NCBI GenBank assembly: GCA_914767885.1
Contig: CAJZBQ010000044.1
Location: forward strand, 620,001-684,000
Source of the DNA: Blepharisma stoltei
Lineage: Eukaryota; Ciliophora; Heterotrichea; Heterotrichida; Blepharismidae
DNA length: 64,000 nt
Direction: 5' to 3'
Positions 44,338-56,128 of this stretch are shown in pieces. The notes under the pieces were generated by a model. It did no database searches, was not told the origin of the DNA, and saw nothing but the letters and a program-made list of their open reading frames with translations. Made by a program: the position numbers and the translations under genes. How positions within the stretch are numbered: the stretch's first letter is position 1; every line of letters begins with the position of its first letter.

Positions 44338-45758
44338 ATGGAAGGCACTTCGCCACTCATATATACAACTAACACATCAACTGAGTTTTCAGATCCTTTG
44401 TCTCCTTTTAACTATATCCAGCCTGACTCTAGTCCTGAGCCAAAAGTAAATATTTCAATCGAAAGGCAAAATTCCAAAAATCGGCCAGCAAGCAAAACTC
44501 CAGTCGTTAGAGTTCATCTATCTCTCGCACTCAAAGAAAATTTAACAAATCAGACTAAAGCAATAGAGAAAAACCCCGAAGAAAAAGAAAAAACTGAGAA
44601 TCTTCAAGATAATTCTGGAGCATCAATACCGACCCAGCATTCAGAAGAAAAGTCATCAAAGACTGAAGATTTAAATTCTGAACTGAAGAAGGATAAAGCT
44701 AGAAGTTTTATAAAAACTGGCAACGGGAAGCCTCATCAAAGATGTGGAAGCCAAGATTCTTCAAAGCAAGAAAGTAACTCAAATTATATCGTTCCTTCTG
44801 CAAAGAAAGTGAAAAAGTTTAATATCATTAGCAGGGTTAAAGCTGGAAAAAATCTAGAAACTTCGACAAGTTCATCGTGAAAAACTTCAAATTTTAATCT
44901 TGGTGCAAGGAAGACCCAACTTCTAGAATATTCAAGTCATGATACTGATTATTTCTCTAACTCCCCCATCATTGATTGATAAGATAACTCCATTTAAAAT
45001 TCTTAAAATGAAATTTCATATGGGCAATCATGCAGCTCCCCTCAAATATAACGTCCTATATTGATAATAATGAAAATTAGTGATTTGCAGTATTATTGCT
45101 TCGAAGCAAATCTAATGAATTTTCTAGCATATTTTTTAAAATATTGCATATCACTAACTCCCCCCCCCCCCCCTCCGTGAGCGAACAAAACCATTAGAAA
45201 AATCGCCATTTTTTGACCAAAAACCCACCCTCCGTGAGTGAACAAAAATTTTTTTAATAGAAAAAAATTTTAATGGAAAAAAATTTTGATATATAAGTGA
45301 TAATTAGTATAATGAAATCTAGAGCTAATTCTGTTTAATTTTAAACAAATTGCGTTTTAAAACATAAATTTTGCAAATTAAATTAATATTTGCTTCCCAA
45401 TTTTTGCAAATTAGGATTTTTTTTAAATTTCGAAAAAAAATATTTTTTTTATAAAATTTATATATAAATTTTTTTTAAAAAAAAAAAAATTAACCCCCCT
45501 CCGTGAGCGAACAAAAATTTTTTTGTTCGCTCACGGAGGGGGGGGGGGAGTAAGGAATGATTATATTTTTATGTATATTTTTTTAACACATCCTTGATCA
45601 AGGTTGAGAGTAAAGGAAATGTTTCTATGCCGAGCAAAAGTTTATTTAAAAATTCAGAGTATAAAAGTCTCTCACCGTATAGCGTTTCTTTAACATTCAA
45701 ATATCAGATTCCAAAAAATTCCAATAAGGCTGACGAAGAAGCCCAGGAAATACAATAG
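44338..45758 (+). CDS. Disordered protein split by a compound MITE insertion
   Basis: ATG 44338, TGA=Trp at 44878. The 5' exon runs to 44960 (Ser/Thr/Lys/Glu-rich, SRVKAGKNLETSTSSSW, then HDTDYFS). The 3' exon from 45614 encodes KGNVSMPSKSLFKNSEYKSLSPYS and ends at TAG 45756-45758. Collapsing the 44961-45610 element at its TAA duplication gives 255 residues in frame. No domain recognised. Confidence 0.65.
44961..45610 (+). mobile_element. Outer decayed CTCC element hosting a younger MITE
   Basis: TAA at 44958-44960 and 45611-45613; ends CTCCCCCATCATTGATTGAT and ATCAAGGTTGAGAG, which are roughly inverted. Non-coding AT-rich interior plus the nested MITE at 45158-45550. Removing the whole unit restores the host ORF. 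Confidence 0.7.
45158..45550 (+). mobile_element. CTCC MITE, young copy 3, nested (393 bp)
   Basis: Nearly identical to the copies at 6643 and 10542, TAA on both flanks (45155-45157, 45551-45553), long C run at the left end and G run at the right. Confidence 0.92.
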
Positions 45759-45979
45759 TGTATAAATAATAATCTAATTTCTTATTTAACCATTATAAAA
45801 AGAAGCATTGAGCTAATTCTCTGTTATCCCATTAATAGGTATTTTATGTCTTTTGGCATCCTTTATCGCTTGCATGGTATCGAATTCTAAAAGTAATCTA
45901 ACCTAATAAATTTAATTTAAAGATATTAATAAGCATAATTTCAACGTTAATATTATAGTTAACTGAAATAAATTTAAAA

Positions 45980-46306
45980 ATGAGATACGCATTTGTTCTA
46001 GCACTATTGATTATTTCACTTATTCGTGGAGAGAGTGAACTGGATACATTTCTGTCAGATAATATAGAAGAAGAAAATAGTATAGATGCTATTATTAGCC
46101 AGCTTGAAATAGTAAATAACTATTCCTCTGGAGATTCAATATTTTTAACTGTTTTGGGATCAGATGAAGATGAAGAAATCAAAACAGGAGATGAGCTAGG
46201 AATAAGAGCAGGTGGCGAACCACCTCTAAAAACAGGTGAAAAGGCTGGCAATACAATTGTCGCGTCCACCAAAATGAGATTTAAAATTCCAGATATGAAC
46301 GCCTAA
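45980..46306 (+). CDS. Small secreted acidic protein (108 aa)
   Basis: Begins with a clear signal peptide (MRYAFVLALLIISLIRG), then an acidic region (SDNIEEENSIDAIISQLE, GSDEDEEIKTGDE) and a Gly/Lys-containing tail. No cysteine and no TM. Not recognised. Confidence 0.6.
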   Translation: MRYAFVLALLIISLIRGESELDTFLSDNIEEENSIDAIISQLEIVNNYSSGDSIFLTVLGSDEDEEIKTGDELGIRAGGEPPLKTGEKAGNTIVASTKMRFKIPDMNA

Positions 46307-46333
46307 TAAGTTAAATTTTTTATTTTATTTTAC

Positions 46334-46804
46334 TTAAAATGCAAACTTATACCGATAATGCAAAAAATGTAGCTTTGAGGCAGCAACCACAGCTACATGA
46401 GGACCATACACGCTTTCTCTGATTACAGAATGCTGCCAAACCTGCATAGGCACCAAATAGCTGACTCTTTCAGACAGCGCTGCTATATCTTCTTTGAAAT
46501 CTTGTCCTGAAATGACCACAACTGCAGGACCAAACATGCAAAGAAGAGTTGCAATTCCGACTCCTGGGTCAGTGTTTTTCAGCTTTGATATGTCACCAAG
46601 AGGGACTCCATCATCTCCTATCAAAATTCTCCCTCTGAGTATGACACAACTTCTGAGTCCTTCGTCAATAACTACAGAAATGAGGGTGTTTGAATGCAAA
46701 CTCTGTTGACTCAATAGTCCGATTGCGTCAACATCTCGACAAATTGCGACAGCTCCTATACTTATTTGTAATGAATAGAAAATAGCAGCTATCTTTTTTC
46801 ATGA
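46334..46804 (-). CDS. C-terminal domain lacking its own ATG, probably part of the upstream gene
   Basis: The frame is open from TAG 46805-46807 to TAA 46334 but contains no Met before about residue 70. The sequence is well ordered (ISVVIDEGLRSCVILRGRI, GIATLLCMFGPAVVVISGQ), so it looks like real protein. Joining TA 46840-46841 of the neighbouring gene to TA 46757-46758 here removes 83 bp and fuses REGLEDL to GAVAICRDVD in frame. On that model this is the end of a single 46334-48708 gene. Family not recognised. Confidence 0.45.
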
Positions 46805-46824
46805 CTATTAGTAGATTTTACTAG

Positions 46825-48708
46825 TTATTGTAAATGGTATAGATCTTCGAGACCTTCTCTGTATTTCATCTGCTTTTCAGTGATTCCTATTTTTCTTATA
46901 GAGTATTCTTGATTGGCATGCTCACACACTGTATCAATAAATCCTGCAATTAAAAATGGGATTTGATCTTCTTCTTCGATTTCAAAAGCTTCATTATTTT
47001 CTAAGGCTGAGAGCACAATAACGTTATTTTTAATATGGACTCCTACTTCAAGAACGTTTTTTGTGGGTGTTGTAAAGCAGGCATCGCCTACTTCGTCCTC
47101 ATGGATTATGTTTATGATTTTGCTGCATTCTCGAGATTTTGCTTCTGATTTTAGATGCTTGAAAGGTTTTAGTAAAGAAATGCGAAAACGTAAATGCTTG
47201 CTGCGGAACCAAGAATAAGAATTGTCCCAAGAAAATCTGTAAAGCCCAGGTGACTTTAGGAGCCTTATCCCAGAGACAGGGTTCTGGTCGCATTGAACTT
47301 TTTCTTCATGCAAAATTACTTCAGGAGTTGGCAAGTCAACCCTTCACAATGTATAAGAAACATCATAATATTCTGTTGCAAAGCCCCACTGTAAAATACT
47401 GTTAGGTTCTTTTACTTCAATTACGTAGTATTTCTGTTCTCCAGGCTGGATTGTAATACTTAAAGGAAACCCAGCAATGATTTGGATATCGTCAAAATCA
47501 ATCACATCTTCAGCTACTAATAGATCTATTTCTTGATCTATATAAGCTTCATTTTTAAATAATCCCTCAATAGCTGCCTCACTTTCTAGTTTCCCTTTAA
47601 ACTCGCTATCAGTATCAGAACTATGGGTAATTATATGCAAAAATTTTGCTGCCTTTGCTTTATATTCGCTTATCCCTCCTGATGCAATTTCTACTAAATT
47701 ATTAAAAATAAGTGTGTATAGAGACGGTCGGTGCTGAGGGTATGCATACCACAGCCGAATTAAGATTTTTAGCAGATTTTGAGTTATAAAAATATCTGCT
47801 GGTTTCAGAATATTTAAAAAATTGTAGGCTGCATAAAAAACGTTTTCAAACATAGAGTAATCTTTGGACTCTACAATTGTGTATAAATGAGACTCTGATG
47901 ACTGATCATAAGTGGATAGCCTGATATTGTAATGAGTCTGAAATATCATATGTTCAAGGATCTTTTGGATTTTTACATAAATATCTCTATCAGATGTTCC
48001 TAATAAAGAATTAATGACAGGATTAAGCTGGTTTCCAAAAATTAGATATTGTTCTTTTAGTGACTCTCTGCTGCTGAGTAAGTCCATTAATCTATTCATT
48101 CCATATGGATTATTGCTTTTTACCTCTTCTATAATAGGTTCCAGTACTGCTTTCACATCTATTGTGGGTTTCTTATCTAACAGCCTTTGCACAATTTGAG
48201 TTTGTTCAGCGCCTAGTCCTCCATGCTTGAATAAGTGGACTAGAATTCCATTTACAGATTCTTGCAAATTTTCAGCGACCTCGGTTCCGCTCAATATATC
48301 ACAAAGCTGTAAAATATCATTTGACAATGTAATTAATAGTGCTGAATCTGTTTTGGGGATGATGTCACAGATCTTACTCCCCGATTTAATAATAATTTTT
48401 TTCAATTTCAGTTAGGGTATAACTTTTAAACATATTACACTGCTTATTTTCAAAAAATGATGGTTTTGCTTGATATCAAATGGTGGTGGGGAGTTAGTGT
48501 AAATGTGGCCAACATATCTGACAATTTGATAGTCTTCATTATTAGAAAGCTTGCCAAGCAGCAAGACTGTTTTGGAATTAATAAAAGGTTTTGGGTCTAT
48601 GTGTGTTACTAAAATTTTACTTGCATCTCGTAGAAAACTGACGCATTCTGTAATGCTCTGTGCCTTCAGCGCTAATTTTAACTTTTCCGCAAAAGGATTT
48701 TCAGACAT
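46825..48708 (-). CDS. HEAT/ARM-like protein with a GOLD-like beta domain
   Basis: Start MSENPFAEKLKLAL (ATG about 48706-48708). TGA=Trp near 47344. The N-terminal two thirds are helical and repeat-like (KIQKILEHMIFQ; LKILIRLWYAYPQHRP). Then comes a beta segment with GOLD-like character (QPGEQKYYVIEVKEPNSILQWGFATEYYDVSY ... SPGLYRFSWDNSYSWFRSK). The frame has one TAA, at 48412-48414 just after SSVICLKVIP, with open frame on both sides; a very short excision or an unrecognised intron is likely there. Possibly continuous with the 46334-46804 segment. Confidence 0.55.
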
Positions 48709-49137
48709 GCTATTATAATTTAAAGTTACCAAAACAAACATCTACTCAAAATTCTTATTTAATTTTTGATAAATTCTTATCATTTCTTAACGAGATAAAA
48801 TATTTTAATACAAATTTCCTCTTATTGAAAGTAAAAAAATATCTTTATATTATCATGGCTTCATAATAATTATTTACGACTTAAATTTTTTAAATTAAAC
48901 CTTGGACTTATTTTTCATAAAACAAAATTAACCCACTCGATTATTTTTTCTTACTTAAAATAAAAAGCTATAAATCATAGAAGCAGATACTTCATTTTAT
49001 AATTTCCATTAATAGAAAATTTGTTACTTATATCTAGCATTTCCATTATTTTCCGTTCAAAACACTATTAATTTGGATTTTATACAGACATTTATTTATT
49101 TAGCTAATTATTTTTTACCATTATTCAAATACAAGTA
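48709..49137. other. AT-rich intergenic region between divergent genes
   Basis: About 80 percent A/T, no ORF, element or RNA seen. Expected to hold both promoters. Confidence 0.6.
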
Positions 49138-50195
49138 ATGAGCAATTATACAGCTCAACATTATTCTAAACGCTTGAGAAGCCAGGTTCCTTACTATCAG
49201 GCCTCTTCAAAGGAAATTATAGATGACCTAAAGATGATGAAAATCGATCTTAATTATCAAAATGACAGTTTCAATGCTGAAACTTTGCCTAAGCCGAGCA
49301 GACGAGTAAAATCAATTATTATTGAAGAAACTAACTCTGAGGATGACGCTCTGGAAGGTCTGGCCAATCTTATCGTAATTGAAAAAAATCAAAAGAATGC
49401 TGCCCGTCAGCCAGTAATAGAAAGAAAAACTTACTTACTTAATTATCTGGTGTTTAAGGTGTCTAGTGCCGCAGCCCAAAAAGGACCTATGGCAAAACTA
49501 GTGACGTAGGCGAGCCATCTTGGAACAGGTCAGCCCCGGCAAAGCCTTCTATCAACTCCTGCTTCACCAGCCTCGCTGCACGTCTCACCCGCCGCGATGC
49601 CGTCGCCCTTGTCGCTCGACTCAGCTCCTGCGCGTGTTCCCCCTAAGGGTCATCCTCCCGTGGGGATGTGCTGAGAGGTAAAAGCCCGAAATCTAGAGAG
49701 GACTGAGGAGCAGTTCCTCTGGTTATCCCCAGAGTTAAACCGCTATTGCTGTCCAGAAGTTCTCGAGTGAAAACCTAACCCTATAAATAAAATTCCATGA
49801 GGGAGAGAAAATTAGCAAAGCTAATTTCTCTCGAACCGAATGCCATTTTATTTATAATAGAAAGAAAAACAGATACTAAAGTACCTCAACAAAATGCCTC
49901 TAAAAAACCTGAACCTAAGGTGCAAAAACAACAGGCAAATATTCCTAGCCAAGGGGAAAGACCTCCACAGGTAGCACAGTACCCTCAGATGTATCAGTAT
50001 TATCCTTACGCGACAAACCAATATTGAATGATGCCAATGGATTGGAGAAATATTAGTATTGCTCAGCAGTATCAGCAAATCGCTCAATATAATCTTATTG
50101 CAAACATGCTTAATAGACGCTCTGGGATTCATGTAAAGTTAGCTCATTGGATCCAACAAAGGCAAAACGCAATGCGAAGGGCGATGAATAAATAA
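49138..50195 (+). CDS. Q/P/Y-rich protein interrupted by a retroposon IES
   Basis: ATG 49138. Exon 1 encodes a Tyr/Ser/Lys-rich N-terminus (YTAQHYSKRLRSQVPYYQAS) and runs into the TSD (VIERKT). After the insert the frame continues DTKVPQQNASKKPEP, a Gln/Pro/Tyr stretch (YPQMYQYYPYATNQYW), and a Gln-rich helix (ISIAQQYQQIAQYNLIANML) ending at TAA 50193-50195. TGA codons are Trp. Collapse at the 16-bp TSD gives 205 residues. No domain recognised; the composition suggests an RNA-binding or scaffold protein. Confidence 0.7.
49431..49854 (+). mobile_element. Retroposon family A, copy 2, as an intragenic IES (424 bp)
   Basis: A perfect 16-bp TSD (TAATAGAAAGAAAAAC at 49415-49430 and 49855-49870) begins with TA and holds a second TA, so a TA-bounded excision restores the ORF exactly. 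Same 5' end, internal blocks and 3' double-stem structure as the copy at 2853-3265. The inner hairpin loop differs (AAA here, GGA there) while both stems are kept. Confidence 0.88.
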
Positions 50196-50385
50196 GGATT
50201 TTTAATAAAAATAAATTGTAAGAGGTATATTGTTTATAATTATTAATTTTTATTTAAGGCTTTTCCAGTAAACTTTTATCCAGCTATACCAGGAAGATCA
50301 CAGCACATAGACTTTAACTCCGATCCTTGAGATTTTAGGAGTATAGGGCTTATCCATCTGACATCCCATATAAGGAAGACACTTA

Positions 50386-50805
50386 CTCTCACCTCCGTAA
50401 GTGAAAAAAAAAAAAGTTTGTTCATTAACAGACGGGGGTTAATTTTGTTTTTTAAAAATTAACTTAGGCTCTAAGATATAGTCAAAAAGCAGTATCGATA
50501 AAGTTTAGCTTCCAAATTCTATTTTTTGCCTAGAAAACCACCCTCTGTGTGTGTGAAAAAAAATTATGAGAAAATCTTTTGAAGTATAAGTGATATTAGT
50601 ATAATTAAATTTCTAGCTAATTCTGTTTAATTTTAAGCAGCTTGCATTTTAAACATAATTTTAAAATTAAATGTATATTTGCTTTCTAATTTTTGCTAAT
50701 GGGATTTTTTTAAATTTCAAAAAATAAATTATTATAAAATTGATATATAAACTTTAACCTCACTCAGTAAGCGAACAAATTTTTTTTTCACTCACAGAGG
50801 GGGAA
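50386..50805 (+). mobile_element. Old CTCC MITE (420 bp)
   Basis: Left flank TTA 50383-50385, right flank TAA 50806-50808. Ends CTCTCACCTCCGTAAG and CACTCACAGAGGGGGAA; interior diverged but collinear with the family. Confidence 0.75.
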
Positions 50806-50869
50806 TAAGGAAAATTTGCTAGCTAATCTTTTGCCAAATGCTTTTTTTCGAATATATTAGAGCATATAT

Positions 50870-51060
50870 AGTAATTTTTTCCCAAAAATTTAAAAAAAAT
50901 CCAATCTAAAATATTTTAAAGGCAAATATTAATCTAACTTATTAAATTTATGTTTTAAATGAAAGATATTCAAAATTTAATAGAATCAGATCGAGATTTC
51001 ATAATAAAGGGTAGGGATTTTTCCAATGGTTTTGCTCGCTCATCGAGGAGTGGGTGTAGG
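50870..51060 (-). mobile_element. Fragment of a CTCC MITE
   Basis: Internal MITE blocks (GGCAAATATTAATCTAACTTATT, TTTATGTTTTAAAT, GAGATTTCATAATAAAGGG, TTTTCCAATGGTTTTGCTCGCTCA) in reverse order without the left terminus. It is cut by the GC-rich unit that follows. Confidence 0.65.
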
Positions 51061-51290
51061 CGGAACACCTGCAGGAGACAGATCACAGCAAGGGTAGCAC
51101 ATCTTGTAGAGATCTTTACAAGGTGGGCGGAGTCATTGGATAGAATGCTACACATGACGCATCTGATTTAAAAGGGTAACGCTAGAGATTGCTCGTCATG
51201 TCATCAGTCTAGTCTGGAATTCAAATAATGGGCTCAGACATACCTATATAACCCCTGCTAAAGAGGATGAAGCACGCAAAATCTAAGTTA
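51055..51290. repeat. GC-rich retroposon-like fragment
   Basis: Short GC-rich tract (GTAGGCGGAACACCTGCAGG ... GGTGGGCGGAGTCATTGG) abutting the MITE fragment. No TSD found. The small ORFs on both strands are not protein-like. Confidence 0.35.
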
Positions 51291-52730
51291 ATAGTTATTA
51301 GTTAATATTTATATTTATTCAAAGCTTCTGCACTGGGGTATTTTCTATTTTTTATAATAAATAGAGCAATAGTAGCCATAAGGAAAGATTTCAATATTAC
51401 AATTAAATTATCTTAAAAATGAACCCATATTGAAAATTAAAAATAAATGGAAATTACACAAATCGTCAAGAAAAGAACCAATTTTCAAAATTATATCTTT
51501 TTATCTTTACTCTAATATTTTTTGATTTTCTTTTTAATTCTTATATGAGATCGTTGATAATATTTTGATTATAGAATAATAATGTCTCATCTCAGATTTC
51601 AACATTAAAATTTTCAATTTATTTTGACTATAGCAAATATCCATTTATTATTAGGACTGTATATAGAAATAACCAAAATACTCATCATCGATCAAAACAG
51701 TTTTAATCAGCTCTAACGCAGTTCCAATATAAACCGACAATATATGTTTGCACTTTATAAAAATTACCACAAACTGATCATTTTTTTTAAGTGCTTGTGT
51801 AAAAGCAGCACATGGGCAAAATTGCAAATTAGCAAGGACATTATAACTCTCATTATTGCTTCCTTCAATTTTATAAAACTTTCGATTACTCTTGATGGCT
51901 TTTATACAAATTATTTTGTGAGAGTCTATGATATTTAAGGATCTTTGAATTGTTGATAGAGGAAATATAGCATTTAGTCTGATATATAGTTACTTTGAAA
52001 ATGATTCACTATCAACTATTTATATCTCACTTTCCTTGGCTTGTCGGATATGATTTAGAGCTGAGTTTAAGATATCCCTTAGCTCCATTATTCTAAATAA
52101 AAGACATATGTTCAAGCATGAAACCCACTACCACCCCTTCCTGCCCCCAACTTCTTCAAAAGCAACTACCTAATCTCGATAATTAGCAATATAAGAGATA
52201 TTGCAGTGCATTCTCTATTGGCAACTTTATATGTTTCCTAGTAAGTTTTGGATATGTTAATTTAATGAGATATAAAATGGTTGTGCTCGAATTGATTTAT
52301 TTGTGCCTATCCATTATAATGTCGAATTCGACTAAATTCGTATTTAAATGAGATAATAAAGTAAATCCAGCTTATTTCTCTATTAACTAACTAATTTATT
52401 ATCATAAATTTTTACTATATTACTTAATTCACCCTTATAGCTTTCCATAGAGCCAATCTCTTAATTTCTAACCAATTTTGTCAAATTTGATCATTTTTGA
52501 CTTGCAAATATGCTTGCCATTTCATCTAAAAGATGCTCGCTTGTCACATCTATTTGGGTATGTACGATAGAAAAGGCGAATCGTAAAAACTGCTTTTAAA
52601 AATCTATTAATATGAATTAAAGTATTTATTTTGCTGCCATATATGCTATAAATTGCCTTAAAAAGGCTTAGAGGTGAATATACTGCAATATCTCGAATAT
52701 TACTTTTTATCAAGACTAGATTGTTTAAAA
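51290..52730. other. AT-rich gene-free region
   Basis: I see no gene. Short ORFs here (51744-51938 plus, 52522-52890 minus) have the amino-acid composition of random AT-rich DNA and no motif. May be decayed repeat sequence. Confidence 0.5.
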
Positions 52731-53230
52731 GGGGGGCAAGGTAAGTTTTATACTCGGCCAGACACAACAAAAATATTTTAGAAGAACAAAGAATTCTTCT
52801 ATTATACGCAGAATTATTAAAATAGTGTGATCTAAGGTGGTCTATGGTGTTCCGTGGGCTGATCCAGGGCCTATAGGAGAGGAACTTCATTGCGATCGTT
52901 CTCTGGGGCGGGTTTTTTGGTTTAGAGTTAAACCCTCAACCTTTTTTGTTTTGCCTGCAGACGTTCCTATGGGCGCAATATCCCTTCACACTCCATGATA
53001 ACATTGTCGAGTCTGCAATATTACTCAGACCGGCCATGGAAACGAAAAGGCAGTCTACCCATACTCCCTGTCCTGCAGAAGGTCCGAAGAGTCTTGTTCG
53101 TTGATTAGGACTAAGGAAAACTAAGGGCGATCTCCCAAGAGTCCTCCTGCTTCGCCATTTTTTTGGTAAAGTCAGGAGTAAAAGGGGAGGTAAAGGATAA
53201 GCTTAACATAACGCGAAACAATTCATAGGA
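52730..53230. mobile_element. GC-rich retroposon-like unit
   Basis: About 400-500 bp of GC-rich sequence with stems such as GTTTAGAGTTAAACCCTCAACC, in otherwise AT-rich DNA. Looks like the other GC-rich retroposons; boundaries not fixed and no TSD confirmed. Confidence 0.4.
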
Positions 53231-53368
53231 CAGTGAGGGGCTGAAAAATCACTCTAAACCTCTAGAATTTAAATCTAATCTATTATACCAATTGAGAATT
53301 CTGCTAAAGTTAAAGCTTATAAAAGCTCAATCATAATTATTTTATAGGTTTTTATTTCCTATAATTAT

Positions 53369-54100
53369 TTAAACGGTTATAACATCATCCATCTCAGTTT
53401 CTTTTAGTTTATGGAATCTGTACTTTCTTTTCATAAAAACTCTCTGCAAAATAAGCCAAATATTCCCTGTACAGCAAGCCAAAAATGCAATTATCACAAA
53501 TGTCCAGCCATACTCCAAAAAGAGGTAGTAGCACACATATATTCCAATTTCTAATGCAGCAGCATACATACTGCAAACTAACCCAAAATATTCCCCAATT
53601 GTTATGCATAAGTAAAGAGATTTCAAAAAAGGAAGCAAATCCCATTGCTTAGTTTCAGGGTATATAATATGCATGTAGCTCTGCAAAAAAGTTGAGTTTT
53701 CAGCACAAAGTAATGCGATAGCTCCCAGTATAGATCCTAATGAATCAATAACAAAAGAAATAGAAAACTCCAAATTTAATGATTGATATGAAAAATAAGC
53801 TATTGAAATATTGTAGCCAGAGAACGCTCCTATTGTAAGCCCAGCAAGAATATAATATTTAAGACTGCGTATTGAACATAAAGATAAAAAGCCATCATTT
53901 AATTCAGGCTGGTAAAGCAAAATACTCCTGTTAAAAGATCTATTTCTAATGAATAGTCCAAGTGCTCAGAATACATAAAGTCCAGCTAAAGTCCCATAGA
54001 TAATTCATTGCGCAGAGCAGAGATGAATTTTTAGCCCATATTCGTATATAAAGACGAGAGGACTTAAAGCTATCAAAATGTTTGCAGTTCTTGATTCCAT
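53369..54100 (-). CDS. Multi-pass membrane protein (about 243 aa)
   Basis: ATG 54098-54100 (MESRTANILIALSPLVFIYEYG); the ORF stays open with two TGA=Trp codons (AQWIIYG, VFWALG) to TAA 53369. About six hydrophobic helices and a charged C-terminus (MKRKYRFHKLKETEMDD). Family not recognised. Divergent from the MFSD1-like gene with 208 bp between starts. Confidence 0.7.
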
Positions 54101-54308
54101 ATATGATGAACTATTAATAAATCTAAATCAATTTTTGTGTTGTCTTTCATTAAATTGTTAAAGTTAAATCAAAATCAGACTCATAGTAGACTTATTTAGA
54201 ACACATTTATTAAATTTAAAAAATTATAACATAAGTAATCTAAATAGCAATCACTTTTCCTTAAAAATTTTCTCTAGTCTATCTTGTGACTTTACAGGCG
54301 AAAATAAA

Positions 54309-56058
54309 ATGGACAACGAACGGCTTATAGACGAATCTGACTCAAGCATACCTGAGCCAGCTAAACAATTAGGATCAATAAAAGTAGAGGAACCACCCAC
54401 AAATGATATGGCAAAAACAAAATCCCGTTATCTTACTCCCCCTTTAAATTCCTTCAAAATAATACAAAATTTTGTTTTACTTTGAAAACTTTATAGGTAA
54501 AAGTAGAATTAGTTTAGCCTAATTTAACGAAAAAGTCAAGTAAATACTATTTAAACAGTTTCACACCGTATCAATTAACCTTTTGAATTATTTCTTTATA
54601 AAAATAAATTAAAATTCAAAAGAAACAAATTTCGCTCCCTTAAATTGATAAGGATTTTTGTTAAAATTTGAAAGGGGAGTTATGCTTTTTTTTGCATGCT
54701 TTTTATGCTTTGGAAACTATTACATTTACGATAATCCCTCAGCACTGCAACCTCAACTCGAAAAAGTAATTTATAGTTAGCGACTTAACATGAACAGCTT
54801 CGAGTTTAATATGCTTTACTCAGTTTACTCATTTCCTAACGTCATCTTACCTTTGTTTGGAGGCTATTTTATTGATGCTATTGGTGTGAGATGGGGCATT
54901 ATTATCTTCTCAGGCTTTATTTGTCTAGGACAAGCTATTTTTGCTATTGGTGTAGACGCAGGGTCTTATCCAATTGCAGTTATAGGGCGCTGTGTGTTCG
55001 GCTTGGGAGGAGAAAGTCAAAATGTTGCACAAAGCACAATTGTATCAGCTTGGTTTTCTGGTAAGGAATTAGCTATGGCTTTAGGCATGAACGTCAGTAT
55101 ATCAAGGCTTGGAAGTGTTTTTAATGATCTCACAGAGCCAGCCTTCGATTCTTTGACTGGATCTGTTGATTTTGGGATCTGGTTTGGCTTCGGCCTATGC
55201 TTGGCATCAATGGCATGCGGATTCGCGCTAATTGCTATGGATAAGAAAAGAGACATCAAATTAGGCGTTCTTGACAAGAAAATTGAAAGCGATAAGGTGA
55301 AATGGTCTGACCTAAAAACGTTTAATTTCAGCTTTTGGCTCATTTCAATCAATTGCTTAGTTGTATATATTTGTGTGCTTTGCTTTAACAATATAGCAAG
55401 CGACTATTTTCAGACAAGATTTGGGTTCAGCTCAGTTATTGCAGGAGTGTTAATTTCTATTACTTATTCTATTTCTGCAGTTTTGTGCCCAATTATTGGG
55501 TTTTACATAGACCGCGTTGGAAATAGGGCGACTCTTATAACGATTTCAGCTGTCATTATGGTTATAGTTCACACAATTTTCATTATAATTCCTGATTGTG
55601 ATCAATGCGCATGGGGAGCCCTTGATTTGGTTTTGCTTGGGCTTGGATACTCATTATATGCATCTGTTATGTGGGCGTCCGTTCCTTTAGTTGTTGAGCC
55701 GAAGACAGTTGGGTCAGCTTTTGGCATAGTGACTGCTATACAAAACTTTGGCCTTGCCTTTGGACCAATGGTAGTTGGGGCAATTCATGATAATTCTTCT
55801 GGAGAAGATGGCTATTTGTGGGTCTCATTTTTTTTCATTATTATGGGAATTCTTGGAGTTATAACAGCTATTATCCTCCAAATTAATGATAAAAAAACTG
55901 GAGGTGTCCTCAACTCAAGCAATCCAAAGGAAGCATTAAAATTAATGTTAACAACAAAGAAAGCTACGATAGTAAGTGACCAGTCGCTTCATGAACACTT
56001 AGATACAGTCGATAAAGAGAAAAACGGTTTAAATAATGACGAAAAGAGTAGTTCATAA
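54309..56058 (+). CDS. MFSD1: Major facilitator transporter, MFSD1-like
   Basis: ATG 54309 (cytosolic, acidic N-terminus with MDNERLIDESDSS). A MITE at 54436-54679 and a 15-nt intron at 54766-54780 (GTAATTTATAGTTAG) precede the main ORF; total 495 residues. Twelve TM helices; motifs match MFSD1: FGNYYIYDNPSALQPQLE, FNMLYSVYSFPNVILPLFGGYFID, GRCVFGLGGES, WFSGKELAMALGMNVSISRLGSV. MFSD1 is a lysosomal dipeptide transporter in animals. A dileucine-type signal near the N-terminus (DNERLI) fits lysosomal sorting. Confidence 0.85.
54436..54679 (+). mobile_element. CTCC MITE (TTTAAATTGG subfamily) in the MFSD1-like gene
   Basis: TTA at 54433-54435 and 54680-54682. Ends CTCCCCCTTTAAATTCC and AATTTGAAAGGGGAG. 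Removal restores SRYLMLFFACFLCFG at the first TM helix. Confidence 0.85.
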
Positions 56059-56128
56059 AAATAGAAACTAGTGAGATATCACGGTAACTTAATGATTCTT
56101 TCTTAGGTAATTTAAAATAATTAATTAA

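Noticed and set aside
52522-52890. 122-codon minus-strand ORF
   Set aside because: Random-looking composition in a repeat-rich gene-free stretch; one end lies in a GC-rich repeat.
53240-53312. tRNA-like sequence on the minus strand (A-box-like TCAATTGGTATAATAG, possible UAA anticodon loop)
   Set aside because: The acceptor ends do not pair and the T arm lacks a GGTTCGA-like box, so it does not fold as a tRNA.
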